DNA from: Pseudomonadales bacterium
GTDB taxonomy: Bacteria; Pseudomonadota; Gammaproteobacteria; Pseudomonadales; Azotimanducaceae
Assembly: GCA_028285415.1 (NCBI GenBank)
Contig: JANQPF010000009.1
Coordinates: 558,001-622,000 of the forward strand
Reading direction: 5' to 3'
DNA: 64,000 nt
The position numbers were made by a program, and so were the translations under genes. The notes under the pieces are model-generated. The model made no database searches. It saw nothing but the letters and a program-made list of their open reading frames with translations, and was not told the DNA's origin. Position 1 is the first letter of the stretch. Each line of letters begins with the position of its first letter. Positions 53,221 through 62,089 of the stretch are shown here, in pieces.

Positions 53221-53439
53221 ATGAAAATGAACAACTACAACAGATTGCTAGATGCACTCGATGGCATCTTCGGTTTCAACGATCAAGTGAAGTCAACATT
53301 CCGCAAAGTTCGTCAGTTCTTTGATGAGCGGACGAACGAGCAAGTCGTGATCATCGAATATCGAGTCAGAAGAGACGAGCTGGCTAAGAGGAAGCTTCTA
53401 CGTCAGGTCCATCATGCCGCGAAGCGTAAGGGTCACTGA
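53221..53439 (+). CDS. Small basic protein of unknown function
   Basis: 72 residues from ATG 53221, with AAGGAG nine bases upstream; a longer frame from 53155 lacks one. The sequence (MKMNNYNRLLDALDGIFGF...) has an amphipathic N-terminal helix, a short beta-like stretch VVIIEYRVRRDELAKRK and a basic C-terminus (HHAAKRKGH), which suggests nucleic-acid contact. Not recognised. It converges with the PHP-ATPase gene 77 bp away. Confidence 0.45.
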   Translation: MKMNNYNRLLDALDGIFGFNDQVKSTFRKVRQFFDERTNEQVVIIEYRVRRDELAKRKLLRQVHHAAKRKGH

Positions 53440-53516
53440 AGCATGTTTCGAGAGGGTACGCTTCGGGTCTCAAATGCCGGGACCCAATCAGATCGCGTAT
53501 GATCCACTACGCCTGT

Positions 53517-56051
53517 TCATAAGTCAGGCTGCGACACATCGCTTGCCTTCCAGATTTGATAGATAGACCTTCGCCTCTCGAATGCTTCTGGTCCGCCTTC
53601 CATTATCTTGATGATCTTTGACTGACACTCTTTTGAATCAACACTTCCAGAAGCGAGCGAGAATACTTCATCTTCCACATGACACGCTGTTACTGATTCA
53701 GCGTCGCCCAACACCGGAAAGTTGGCATTGTGGGTTGCAAAGATGAACTGCCGGTTTGTCTTTATTCGCCTAACTAGCTTAACGACTTCTTCATAGACCG
53801 TCTGTGAATCCAAATCGTCTTCGGGTTGATCAACCAGAAGTAAATCGTTGTCTTCCTGGCTTAGCAGAAACAGCATCATCGCAGAGGCACGTTGGCCTAG
53901 CGAGTGAGATCGAAGAGGTTTTCCGTTGTAAGTTACATCGTAGCGATTTGGCACCTGATACGTTAGAAGCGCTGCAAGATTAGAAACAAAGAAATCAATA
54001 TAGACGTGAGATAGGCTTTTAGCGTTTTCCGATGCTTTGTCGAGATCCTTATAAATGTCGCCGAAATCGGCGTACGCATCGCTTATGGCCCCATAAGCCT
54101 CATGCCGAATGTTGCTGCCACGAAAGGTGTCTTCCATCTTGCCACGAAATTTCTCCTTATCGCCTTTGAAGCCAGCATCGATCTGTAGAGAAGGTTGTGC
54201 AGCGTTGATTTTTCCTAGTTCCGCAGCAATAAACTTGTATTCAGCGTGCCATGAATCATTCAACGCTGCGTAGCTTACATCTACTGCTTTCAGCTTTTCG
54301 GAGCGCTTAGAAGTTCTTCTCTTGAGTTCGGTAATCTCGGCTTCAAGTTCAGACTTTTTCTCAGCTAACCTTATGTAGTCGGTAGGTTCTATCGACGTAA
54401 CACCTTGGCTCGCCAGCGCCTTTACGAGCTCGCGTTCGATTTCGGCGAACTCCTCTTTCAATCCGTCTTTGACGTTCACCAGTTCAGTCTTGAGAGAATC
54501 TAAGTCCTTCACTAGCGATTCTATGCTGGCCACGTTTGCAGAAACCGCCGCCGTCGATTGTTTTAGCTCTTCTAGCTTAGCGTTGTATTTTTGGAACAGC
54601 TCGCCGTTGTATTTCGATTCATGAGCTTCGATTTCCGAGAAACTTTCAATTGCACTTTCGACTGAACTCTCGATGTCGCTCAGCCACGCCTGTGCGGCCT
54701 GCTCAACAGATTCACAGAAGCCAACGTCGTTCCCGAAATCAACCTGCTTGTCCAGTTTCCCCTTAACACCATGCTTATCGAATTGATCTAATCTGAATGT
54801 GACGTCCTTAAGTTCAGACTCAGTAACGGCAAGTTGATCACTATCAGTTTGGACCGCGTTGAGGTTTTCAATCGCATCTTTTAGTGCGGCTTCTTTTTCG
54901 GCTATGTCGTCTCTATATGGCGCTAGTTCATCTCCAACAAGCTTTTCAACAAGATCGCGACCAAACTCTTTACCTGCAGCTGACAGGTCCTTCTGACCAA
55001 AATATAGAGGGCGTCGCACAATCGTCTCAGTGATCGACACACCCGGCTGTAGTTCATCGTTTATGTATACCTCTGGCTGATGGTCCAGAATACGCCTGAT
55101 CTCAAATTGGGTACCCAATCGATCAGTTGCTTCGATTACGATCTTGCCGCCGCTTCTTAGGACAAACGGAATGAGTTCGTCTTTGTAATCTCGATCCTGT
55201 GCCTTTTCGCCAAAATCGATGTTCAGACCGTACCTAAGGCATTCGAGAACGGATGACTTTCCGCTACCCTGGATACCAATGAGGCAGTTTAGATGCGGCG
55301 AAAATGCGACGCGCTTACCATCAAAAACACCGCCTTCAAATCGAATTGCATCAATTCGAGAGTGCTCTGGATGTGGAGAATCGTCAGGACGGACTCGAAA
55401 GTCAGGCTCCGTTAGCGCGTACTTGACGGCATCGAAGCTGAACTCTCCTATCTGTAAGTAACAGGCCTTACCTCTTCCAATCTCATCAAGGTTTTTTGCG
55501 TCACAACCTTCAAGCTCAGCTGGGTAAATGTCCCCCCACCAGCTTTTCACTTTTACTCGGTTGGGTTTGCTCGGTGTATCGTGGGTTCTCACCTTTTGAA
55601 AACCTAAGCAGTACTTCTTGATTAGCTGATGTTGGGCCAGAGCTTCCATTTTACCGCCGGCAACTTCATGCCAGAGTCCACTCGCAGCTTCTACGTGAGC
55701 AAAAACTATGAAGAAATCTCGGTCCATCGCCTCCAGCTTTTGAAGCGTAGTAATCAAATCATGATTACATCGCCCATTCTCATGTTCGTATTGATCGGGG
55801 GTCTTGCCTGCAAACACACTTGTTAGGAAGGGATTGATGTGATCTTGTCCATTCTCAATCCATTCTTCCGAAAACACGACCAGCGTGTGCACCCCGTTGG
55901 CACCATCGTTTACTGACAGTTCCACGCCTGGAAGCAGTCCAATACCTGATTTGCGGGCACGCTTTCTGAGCGCTCGAAACTCCCCGGCATCAAATTTATT
56001 GTGGTTTGTGATAACTCCCAATCCGATTCCGGCAGCTTCGAGGGTGCTCAC
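53517..56051 (-). CDS. PHP-SMC/AAA-type ATPase of the TrlF kind
   Basis: 844 residues from the first canonical start, GTG 56051. The N-terminal 190 residues are a PHP phosphoesterase-like domain (VITNHNKFD, PGVELSVNDG, FFIVFAHVEAASG). Then an SMC/ABC-type ATPase: Walker A LIGIQGSGKSSVLE, a long coiled coil (about residues 380-600), signature region HSLGQRASAMMLFLL, Walker B LLLVDQPEDDLDS and the switch His in IFATHNAN. Such PHP-ATPase fusions are found in genomic islands and are suspected to act on nucleic acids, perhaps in defence or repair. Its position at the tRNA end of the island fits a cargo or maintenance gene. The N-terminus is incomplete; see the next entry. Confidence 0.85.
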   Translation of the reverse strand: MSTLEAAGIGLGVITNHNKFDAGEFRALRKRARKSGIGLLPGVELSVNDGANGVHTLVVFSEEWIENGQDHINPFLTSVFAGKTPDQYEHENGRCNHDLITTLQKLEAMDRDFFIVFAHVEAASGLWHEVAGGKMEALAQHQLIKKYCLGFQKVRTHDTPSKPNRVKVKSWWGDIYPAELEGCDAKNLDEIGRGKACYLQIGEFSFDAVKYALTEPDFRVRPDDSPHPEHSRIDAIRFEGGVFDGKRVAFSPHLNCLIGIQGSGKSSVLECLRYGLNIDFGEKAQDRDYKDELIPFVLRSGGKIVIEATDRLGTQFEIRRILDHQPEVYINDELQPGVSITETIVRRPLYFGQKDLSAAGKEFGRDLVEKLVGDELAPYRDDIAEKEAALKDAIENLNAVQTDSDQLAVTESELKDVTFRLDQFDKHGVKGKLDKQVDFGNDVGFCESVEQAAQAWLSDIESSVESAIESFSEIEAHESKYNGELFQKYNAKLEELKQSTAAVSANVASIESLVKDLDSLKTELVNVKDGLKEEFAEIERELVKALASQGVTSIEPTDYIRLAEKKSELEAEITELKRRTSKRSEKLKAVDVSYAALNDSWHAEYKFIAAELGKINAAQPSLQIDAGFKGDKEKFRGKMEDTFRGSNIRHEAYGAISDAYADFGDIYKDLDKASENAKSLSHVYIDFFVSNLAALLTYQVPNRYDVTYNGKPLRSHSLGQRASAMMLFLLSQEDNDLLLVDQPEDDLDSQTVYEEVVKLVRRIKTNRQFIFATHNANFPVLGDAESVTACHVEDEVFSLASGSVDSKECQSKIIKIMEGGPEAFERRRSIYQIWKASDVSQPDL

Positions 56052-56195
56052 GTAGTCAGAGACGAACGAGTTTTCTTCGCCAGAGTATTGAAATTCTTTG
56101 TCCGCGCGCGTGTGTAGATGAAAATCTGCTCGAACCCAGGAGCTTCCATACTCGAAGGGACTATCCGTGTCTGATTGTTGGGTGCTGGTGTTGAT
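56052..56195 (-). other. In-frame upstream part of the PHP domain without ATG/GTG/TTG start
   Basis: The frame stays open from the GTG at 56051 back to a TGA at 56265-56267. It encodes SPFEYGSSWVRADFHLHTRAD, where FHLH is the first PHP metal motif (HxH) that the domain needs. No ATG, GTG or TTG occurs in these 71 codons. An ATC at 56193-56195, which would give a normal-looking start (xNTSTQQSDTD), and an ATT at 56235-56237 are the only candidates. Either a rare start is used or the original ATG is mutated and the gene is damaged. Confidence 0.6.
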
Positions 56196-56346
56196 GGCCT
56201 TCAGAGCCCCGAGTCTATTGAAAAGGCGGTCCTCAATGCAGAAATGGGGACGAAATGGGCTTTTTCAAGACCAACCAAATGTTGCGATAGGTAGATGCAG
56301 TTCCGAGGCTATGGACCATCGGGTAGGAGTTGAGCCAGATTCCAAA

Positions 56347-56391
56347 CTGGTAGGATTCTGACTAAATCAAAGTCTACCTATATCCTACCAG
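56347..56391. repeat. 10-bp inverted repeat near the tRNA end of the island
   Basis: CTGGTAGGAT (56347-56356) and ATCCTACCAG (56382-56391) are perfect inverted copies 25 bp apart, 68 bp from the right attachment repeat. Related GGTAGG/TACCTA words lie around. This could be an arm-type integrase site, an excisionase site or a promoter element of the PHP-ATPase gene; no gene is seen between 56265 and 56458. Confidence 0.4.
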
Positions 56392-56458
56392 TCGACCAGG
56401 AATAGGAATCAGAGGTACACCGAGCACCATCTAACCGCTTGAATCAAGTAGGGAAATT

Positions 56459-56535
56459 TGGTCGGGACGGCAGGATTTGAACCTGCGACCACTTGACCCC
56501 CAGTCAAGTGCGCTACCAGACTGCGCCACGCCCCG
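56459..56535 (-). tRNA. tRNA-Pro (anticodon GGG)
   Basis: The minus strand folds into a complete cloverleaf: acceptor CGGGGCG/CGTCCCG, D stem GCGC/GCGC, anticodon stem CTTGA/TCAAG with loop CTGGGGG (anticodon GGG), T stem GCAGG/CCTGC with loop TTCAAAT, discriminator A and encoded CCA. 77 nt in all. Its last 45 nt are repeated at 44079-44123 as the left end of the island, so this gene is the integration site and stays whole. Confidence 0.97.
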
Positions 56536-56609
56536 ATCGAGAATCCGATATGAAATCGGACGCGCATGATAGCACCGTAACACCGGGAAGGAAGCCTAAA
56601 TGAAGCCTC

Positions 56610-57593
56610 TCAATCGATACGTCCAAAGACGCTGAATGCTTGAGATGGCAGCCGTCCCTGCCAGACCTCATCCTCCCCTACCGGCTGATACACCACGCGG
56701 AACTGATCACTCCAATCATCAAAGAGCTCACCCAGCTCGCCGTCACGACCTGCAATGTGCACCCGCCATAGCGGCAGGCTCAGATCCACGTTGTAGCCCA
56801 CCTCCTCACCCGGCGCCAATCGACGGACTGAGGTTGAGAATCCGTCAGCGCATCTTCGCGGCGTTGTCAGGGGTGCGAATGAAGGATCGAACGCGGCCAC
56901 CAGCACCAGCTGGCAGAGCTCTTCGGATTCGGCAATGTCCACCGGTTCGCTGGAAACGTTGGCCAGCGTAAACCACAGCTGCGGGCTGAGCGGCGTTTCC
57001 AGGTCCGGAGGATTGCGGTCCGTATCACGCCGGTTGCTGCGCAGCACCTCGAGACGCGCGCCCAACTCGCTCCAACGGTAGTCTTTGACCACGCCCGTGC
57101 CATCGCTGCCGACGGCAACGAGCACCTCCATCGGCACCTGCACCTCACCGCGACGCCCTCGCTTGTCTTCGATGTCTTGCCCACGACCCTGTTGCACAAA
57201 TAGCTGCTCAATGCCGTATTTGACGTCGACGTGCGTATCGCGCCAGAGCTGACGCCCGCTGACCCTGCCTTTTAGGTATGTCCCGCTGGATGGCGGATCG
57301 GGCAGAAGATCGACGAATTCGTAGGTCCCCCGCACCGTTTCGCGCAGCTCAGCGTAGACGACCGCACCTCTGGGAAACTCATCCTGGATCTTCAGGTGCT
57401 CTGGTACCGGCGCTCGGTTGATGGCGTAGCGCAATCTGACGAAGTCACCGCGAAACGGATCGCGCGGGTCGATGGGCGCAGTTGGCAGCCACAGCTCATC
57501 GCCCATGCTGCGGATGTATTCGCGGTTGCCGGCCATGTAGGCGAGCACAGCCACCTGCAACGCAAGGACGAGGTAAAGCGCAACCTTACGCAT
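56610..57593 (-). CDS. GDYXXLXY domain membrane-anchored protein
   Basis: 327 residues from ATG 57593; a longer frame to 57740 runs inside the upstream gene. One N-terminal membrane helix (VALYLVLALQVAVLAYMAG) and the family motif as GDFVRLRY at about residue 53. The rest is beta-rich and probably periplasmic. Proteins with this motif are regularly encoded next to DUF2157 membrane proteins, as here with an 8-bp overlap. Function unknown. The C-terminal half contains an extra domain (SEELCQLVLVAAFDPSFAP). Confidence 0.85.
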   Translation of the reverse strand: MRKVALYLVLALQVAVLAYMAGNREYIRSMGDELWLPTAPIDPRDPFRGDFVRLRYAINRAPVPEHLKIQDEFPRGAVVYAELRETVRGTYEFVDLLPDPPSSGTYLKGRVSGRQLWRDTHVDVKYGIEQLFVQQGRGQDIEDKRGRRGEVQVPMEVLVAVGSDGTGVVKDYRWSELGARLEVLRSNRRDTDRNPPDLETPLSPQLWFTLANVSSEPVDIAESEELCQLVLVAAFDPSFAPLTTPRRCADGFSTSVRRLAPGEEVGYNVDLSLPLWRVHIAGRDGELGELFDDWSDQFRVVYQPVGEDEVWQGRLPSQAFSVFGRID

Positions 57594-58881
57594 GGCTTTC
57601 AACCTCCCGCTGCCGCTGCTTGCGGCGGCTGAATAGCTGCCCGACGACAAACAGTCCCACGCCAACCGCAACAAAGACCGCAGACCGGGCCAGCAGACTG
57701 TCGAATAGATCCATGAAGCGCGCAAACACAAAGACGGCAAGCATCAGCGTGCCAAACGACGTCAAGCCCCATCGCACCTCATTGAGGCCCCGGCTGAGCG
57801 TGATCGCACCAAACAGCAGGAACGCCAGATTGAAAACGGCCCAGGCAAGACCCTCGACGCCCGCACTGAAGTTGACGATCAGGAGGACCGTCATGACAAC
57901 GACAATGGTCGCCGACTCTCCCTTTTGGACCAGGCTCGGACCGCTGACGCCGCGGACATACACCCAGGCCCACGCGGCTACGGCAAGGAGTACAGGACCC
58001 GCCCAATACAGCCAGCCCCAGAGGTCCAAGGGCAGATCGTTCATGTCGCCAAAGTCAGCGTCCATGAAGGTGCCGATGAAGACGACAACCACCCAGACGA
58101 CAAGCCCCAGACGGCGCAGAATCACCTCGGGCTGAAAGCCATCGGCAGCACCCCCCTCAAGAAGCTTTGCCCCGGCTAGCATTGCGGAGCCGAGCATCAA
58201 CATGGACGTGAACACCAGGTCTTCGTCGAGGTTAATCAGACTGAAGGCATGCAGGAGTAAAAAGGCGAGCACGGCAAAGAAGGCCAGTACGTTCGACCTC
58301 ATCCATGCCGCTAGGGGGATCGTGCCGAGTGCAACCAGCCAGGAGGCGGGGTGCTGAGCGCTGTTGAAATCGAATACTTCAAAGCAGCCCCACAGGAACA
58401 CCAGCGCCACGGCAAGCAGCCCGTGGGAGACCGATGGCAGCGTCCACGCGACGGCAAGTGCTGCCAGACTCCAGATCAGAAACGCGTTCGGATAGTGCTC
58501 GTCGATGTGGTAGATCTGCGCAACCAGCCAGATACCTGCGCCGAACATCATCGTGCCCGCCAGATGCAGGCTGTCGCTCAAGAACCGGCTGCCCGCCCGT
58601 CGCCCGTAGACAATACCCGCCCCATGCAGACCCACGAGACCCGCTCCGATGAAAGCGAGCTTGACGAAACGGTGCATGCCGTCCCAGTTGTAGGCAAAAA
58701 ACAGCACTACGCCCAAACCGAAAATGACGGCCCCCGCCGCCATCGGCACGATGCGGCTCCATTCCCGCGCCTCACCTTCCGGATAGCGCAGCCGTAGCGC
58801 ATCAGCCTGCGCGTCAGTGATCAGACCTTCCTGCTGCCACTGACCAATTTCCCTGCGGATCTGCCGTTCCAGTTTGCTCAC
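57586..58881 (-). CDS. DUF2157 domain integral membrane protein
   Basis: 431 residues, GTG start (SKLERQIRREIGQWQQEGLITDAQADALRLRYPE, a soluble DUF2157 head), followed by about twelve hydrophobic segments. It overlaps the GDYXXLXY gene start, and the two form the usual pair in proteobacteria, possibly a membrane complex. No enzymatic motif is visible. Function unknown. Confidence 0.87.
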   Translation of the reverse strand: MSKLERQIRREIGQWQQEGLITDAQADALRLRYPEGEAREWSRIVPMAAGAVIFGLGVVLFFAYNWDGMHRFVKLAFIGAGLVGLHGAGIVYGRRAGSRFLSDSLHLAGTMMFGAGIWLVAQIYHIDEHYPNAFLIWSLAALAVAWTLPSVSHGLLAVALVFLWGCFEVFDFNSAQHPASWLVALGTIPLAAWMRSNVLAFFAVLAFLLLHAFSLINLDEDLVFTSMLMLGSAMLAGAKLLEGGAADGFQPEVILRRLGLVVWVVVVFIGTFMDADFGDMNDLPLDLWGWLYWAGPVLLAVAAWAWVYVRGVSGPSLVQKGESATIVVVMTVLLIVNFSAGVEGLAWAVFNLAFLLFGAITLSRGLNEVRWGLTSFGTLMLAVFVFARFMDLFDSLLARSAVFVAVGVGLFVVGQLFSRRKQRQREVESHA

Positions 58882-58965
58882 GGGGCGTGCCTTGTCGGCG
58901 GTGCCGCTGTCTGCATGCGCCTTATGCTACTCCACTGCACTCGAACAATCGACGCGTGCAATCAA

Positions 58966-60507
58966 CTACTCATCAACCGGAATCAATCTCCCCCGCGCGG
59001 GCACGCGGACCACGTCCCGTGCTGCAAAGTAGGCTTCCAGCACCTGCGCAAACGGCCGCTCGAGATATTCCCGGGATTCGACGTCGTTGAACTGCGTGTA
59101 CGCATCACCCCCCTGGGCGAGGATCTCGAGCGTCGCGATCCGATACATCGCGTCAGCCTGCAACGGTCGTTCGCCGACGCGCACGTTCACCAGGCGTTGC
59201 CCCGACGGTTGCGCCGGATCGTATTCCGCAACCAGTCCCGATACCTGCAGCATGCCGCGCTCGAGGGACAGGCCCTGCTCGAGGATCGCACGAAGCAGAG
59301 TGCCGGAAACCTCTACCACGGCAATGTCGTCCTCGAACGGAAACGCATCCAGGAGGTCGACGCGCCGTACCTGACCGAGCGGAAGGTCTTTACGCAACGC
59401 ACCGGACGGCACGAACGCGATGTCCGCCCCGGTTTCCGTGCGCAGAATGTCCGCAAAGAGATTGCCGAGATCAGACTCCTCGTAGTAGCGGCGGCTGAGA
59501 TAGGCCGCGCTGTAACCAACCGTCTCGTAGATGTCGGGATGTGCTGCCCGGTAGCGGGCAAGCTTCGCCATCACCGTCGGATCGGGCGCCAGGCCGTCAC
59601 TGACAACCGGCAGAAGATCGCCGTCGTAGCTGACCCGCTGTCCGGACTCGTCCAGCACCAGTTCGAGCACGCCCAGGTGCTGGCCCTGTCCGTAGGTCTG
59701 CATCACGAGCGTGCCCGTCTCCGGGTGCACCAGCGGTTCGCGGGTACCCGCATCGGTATGCCCCGCGAGAATCACGTCAATCCCCGCGACTGCGCCGGCG
59801 AGGGCAAAGTTCTCCTCGTTGCCGCGCTGTACGTTGGGATCCGCTTCGTCATCAGTCTGCATGGGGGCCGTCGCACCCTGGTGAGTGAGAACAACAACGA
59901 GATCTACCGATTCACGCAGATATTCAACGTGTTCGCGCACAATCGGCAGCGGATCGCGGACGTCGACACCGGCGATATTGGAGGGGATAAGCGCGGTACC
60001 GGCGTCCTGCCCCAGAACGCCGATTACTCCAACCCGGATGCCGTTGCGCTCGACAATGGCGTACGGCTGGGCGTACGGGTGGTCCGTGCCACGGTAAAAG
60101 AGATTGGCCCCGAGGACCGGAAAGGCAACGCGGTTTTTCTGACGTGCGAGCTCCTCCCAACCATACTCGAACTCGTGATTGCCGATCGCCATGGCGTCGT
60201 AGCCCATGCTCATCAGGAGCTCGAACGACAGTTCGCCCTTGGTACGCTTGGCAAGTGTGCCGGTGAAGATGTCTCCGGCATCGAAGAGAAAGACGTTTTC
60301 CGCCGTTGCCCGGTAGCGTTTGATCAGCGCCGCGAGTTCGCCAATGCCACCGATGTTTTCGATGTCGTCACGCCAGTACGCAGGCACCGGGTCGTAAGCG
60401 CTCTCAAAATCGTTCGTGAACAGCAACGTGACGGTGCGTTCGGCGCCATATCCGGATGCCGCCACGAGCACAATGGCGAATGCCATCCACCACTTGAGTA
60501 TCCGCAC
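58966..60507 (-). CDS. 5'-nucleotidase/2',3'-cyclic phosphodiesterase family (UshA-like)
   Basis: 513 residues. Signal peptide (MAFAIVLVAASGYG), then the metallophosphatase domain: LLFTNDFESAYDP, FLFDAGDIFTGT, AMAIGNHEFEYG, VVLTHQGAT and ILAGHTDAGTREP, and the C-terminal nucleotidase domain with SGALRKDLP and GGDAYTQF. It should release nucleosides or phosphate in the periplasm. In most relatives the first motif is D-x-H (NDxHG); here it is NDFES, so one metal ligand position is Glu. The rest of the site looks intact. Confidence 0.9.
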   Translation of the reverse strand: MRILKWWMAFAIVLVAASGYGAERTVTLLFTNDFESAYDPVPAYWRDDIENIGGIGELAALIKRYRATAENVFLFDAGDIFTGTLAKRTKGELSFELLMSMGYDAMAIGNHEFEYGWEELARQKNRVAFPVLGANLFYRGTDHPYAQPYAIVERNGIRVGVIGVLGQDAGTALIPSNIAGVDVRDPLPIVREHVEYLRESVDLVVVLTHQGATAPMQTDDEADPNVQRGNEENFALAGAVAGIDVILAGHTDAGTREPLVHPETGTLVMQTYGQGQHLGVLELVLDESGQRVSYDGDLLPVVSDGLAPDPTVMAKLARYRAAHPDIYETVGYSAAYLSRRYYEESDLGNLFADILRTETGADIAFVPSGALRKDLPLGQVRRVDLLDAFPFEDDIAVVEVSGTLLRAILEQGLSLERGMLQVSGLVAEYDPAQPSGQRLVNVRVGERPLQADAMYRIATLEILAQGGDAYTQFNDVESREYLERPFAQVLEAYFAARDVVRVPARGRLIPVDE

Positions 60508-60587
60508 TTACGCCCCATGGTCTTTCGTTCGCCGCAAGCTTAACACCGCGAGGGGAGCGTCGGGCGCGTTTGCGCCCGGACTTAGGA

Positions 60588-61919
60588 TCAGTCGACTTCC
60601 GCGGAGATGAAGCTCGCGGCAAAGCAATCACCATCCTGCTGGCCGTACGCCTCGATCTCCACGCCATCACCGACGAGGTCTGCGAGCTCAGCCAGCGTAA
60701 TCGTCATCGTCTCGGCATCGGTGCCGAATCCCGAAAGCAGCTGGATTTCCGTGTCGTTGTCCGTCGAAATAGAAACTTCGCCGGCATCGGTATCGACCGT
60801 GATCACGTCGCCCTCGACCGTCAGCAGGTCGCCTGCAATGGCGTCCTCATCGCGCGGATCACGCGCCTGCACCAGAAACGCGGGGAACACACCCGCACCC
60901 GCCAGATCGAGCACCGTCTGCTGCGCCCAGGCTTCCGCTTCCTGCCCGGCAGTAACACCACCAACCAGCGGATCCCCGAGCTCGTCGAGCACCTTGGCAC
61001 CGTCGACGAGATTCACCGTGATTGTTGGTCCACCTTCTTCTTCAACCAGATCGAAGGTGCCGCTCGCCTGGTCCAAGGTCGCATCGCCGTTGATTTGCGC
61101 CACGGACAGCGCGTCACCCATAGCGATCACGGTGGTCTCAAACAGCTGGGCCCCGCCCTGCACGATCACGAAGTGACCGAATGCGTTTGCAACGGCGCCG
61201 CGTTCCAGGTTATCCAACTCATCCACCGTGCCGTCCGCCTGCAGAATGAGCGCATCCGCGTCCAGATCCAGGTCGTAGCAGATCGCCGCGTCGTCGACGT
61301 TACAGAGATCGATGTCCGAGGGTTCACTTGCCGGATCATCGTCTTCGACAGTCCCGACAAGACGCGTCAGACGCAGTTCGTTCAACACATCTATGAAGAC
61401 AACCGGGCGGAAACGATAGCGGCTGTTGCCCGTCTGCACGAGGTGCAGCGAACGTTCGAGGTCAAAGTCAATCTGCAGGATGAGGTGTTGATCGGCAGAG
61501 ATCTCGAACGGTCCCTGGGGATTCAGGTCGATTTTGCCGTTCGCGGGCAGCTGCGCGTCTTCTCTGTCGCCGTCGCTTTCGACAATTTCCAGACTGTTGA
61601 TGAACAACCGGATCTTCGAGTACTGGCGCGCCGGCAACTCACCCAACGCCAGCACCTGGGTGACGTTGCGCAAATCGAGGAGGTTAATGACGCCGATATC
61701 GCTGCCCGCAACCTCTTCTTGTCCGCCGGCACCAATCAGCACCACGCTCTCGATGTCGATATTGACTTCGTCTATACCGTCGAGGGACATGTCACCAGCG
61801 AGCAGAGTGAAGCCGCCGGTCTCGAGCGGCGCGGTTGTCACGCGATTTCCACTGGAACCGCCACCGCCGCACGCGGTCAGCAACAGCATGGTGGAAAATG
61901 CGAAGGTGAGTATTCTCAT
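60588..61919 (-). CDS. DUF4382-type lipoprotein
   Basis: 443 residues from ATG 61919, AGGGGG five bases before it; a frame reaching 62105 overlaps the divergent gene. MRILTFAFSTMLLLTACGGGGSSG is a lipoprotein signal with Cys in the lipobox and a Gly/Ser tether. The mature protein is acidic and beta-rich; LLAGDMSLDGIDEVNIDIESVVLI and LLDLRN...LALGELPARQYSKIRLFI fit DUF4382. The C-terminal part (LLTVEGDVITVDTDAGEVSIST) resembles DUF5666-type repeats. Cell-surface or periplasmic; function unknown. Confidence 0.83.
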   Translation of the reverse strand: MRILTFAFSTMLLLTACGGGGSSGNRVTTAPLETGGFTLLAGDMSLDGIDEVNIDIESVVLIGAGGQEEVAGSDIGVINLLDLRNVTQVLALGELPARQYSKIRLFINSLEIVESDGDREDAQLPANGKIDLNPQGPFEISADQHLILQIDFDLERSLHLVQTGNSRYRFRPVVFIDVLNELRLTRLVGTVEDDDPASEPSDIDLCNVDDAAICYDLDLDADALILQADGTVDELDNLERGAVANAFGHFVIVQGGAQLFETTVIAMGDALSVAQINGDATLDQASGTFDLVEEEGGPTITVNLVDGAKVLDELGDPLVGGVTAGQEAEAWAQQTVLDLAGAGVFPAFLVQARDPRDEDAIAGDLLTVEGDVITVDTDAGEVSISTDNDTEIQLLSGFGTDAETMTITLAELADLVGDGVEIEAYGQQDGDCFAASFISAEVD

Positions 61920-62089
61920 GTTGACCCCCTGACGATTCCGTAACACCGACAACCCGGGCTGAAGGAGATCCATTTCACAGCCCGCAAATACTAACAGATA
62001 CCGGCGCATCGCGGTTACGGACTGCCGCACAATTGCTTCCGGGGGGCATTGGTGTGAAGCTTCTGCAAGCTGGACTGGAGGGGGGAATT

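Larger units (their letters stand above)
44124..56503. mobile_element. Genomic island integrated at tRNA-Pro(GGG)
   Basis: About 12.4 kb bounded by the 45-bp direct repeats. Contents: an eight-gene catabolic operon headed by TetR, one more luciferase-like gene, a PHP-ATPase of TrlF type, several short or broken frames, and more non-coding DNA than the flanks. By eye the genes are richer in A+T than those to the right. No complete integrase is present; a possible remnant is at 51358-51549. The element is therefore probably no longer mobile by itself. Boundaries are certain to within the repeat. Confidence 0.72.

Noticed and set aside
58915-60543. Long plus-strand open frame (about 540 codons) opposite the nucleotidase gene
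   Set aside because: Its translation is rich in Arg, His and Gln without domain pattern, while the minus strand has all nucleotidase motifs and a signal peptide. It is an antisense frame caused by high G+C.
60570-61943. Long plus-strand open frame opposite the lipoprotein gene
   Set aside because: Same reason: no fold pattern, and the minus strand has a ribosome site, lipobox and DUF4382-like sequence.
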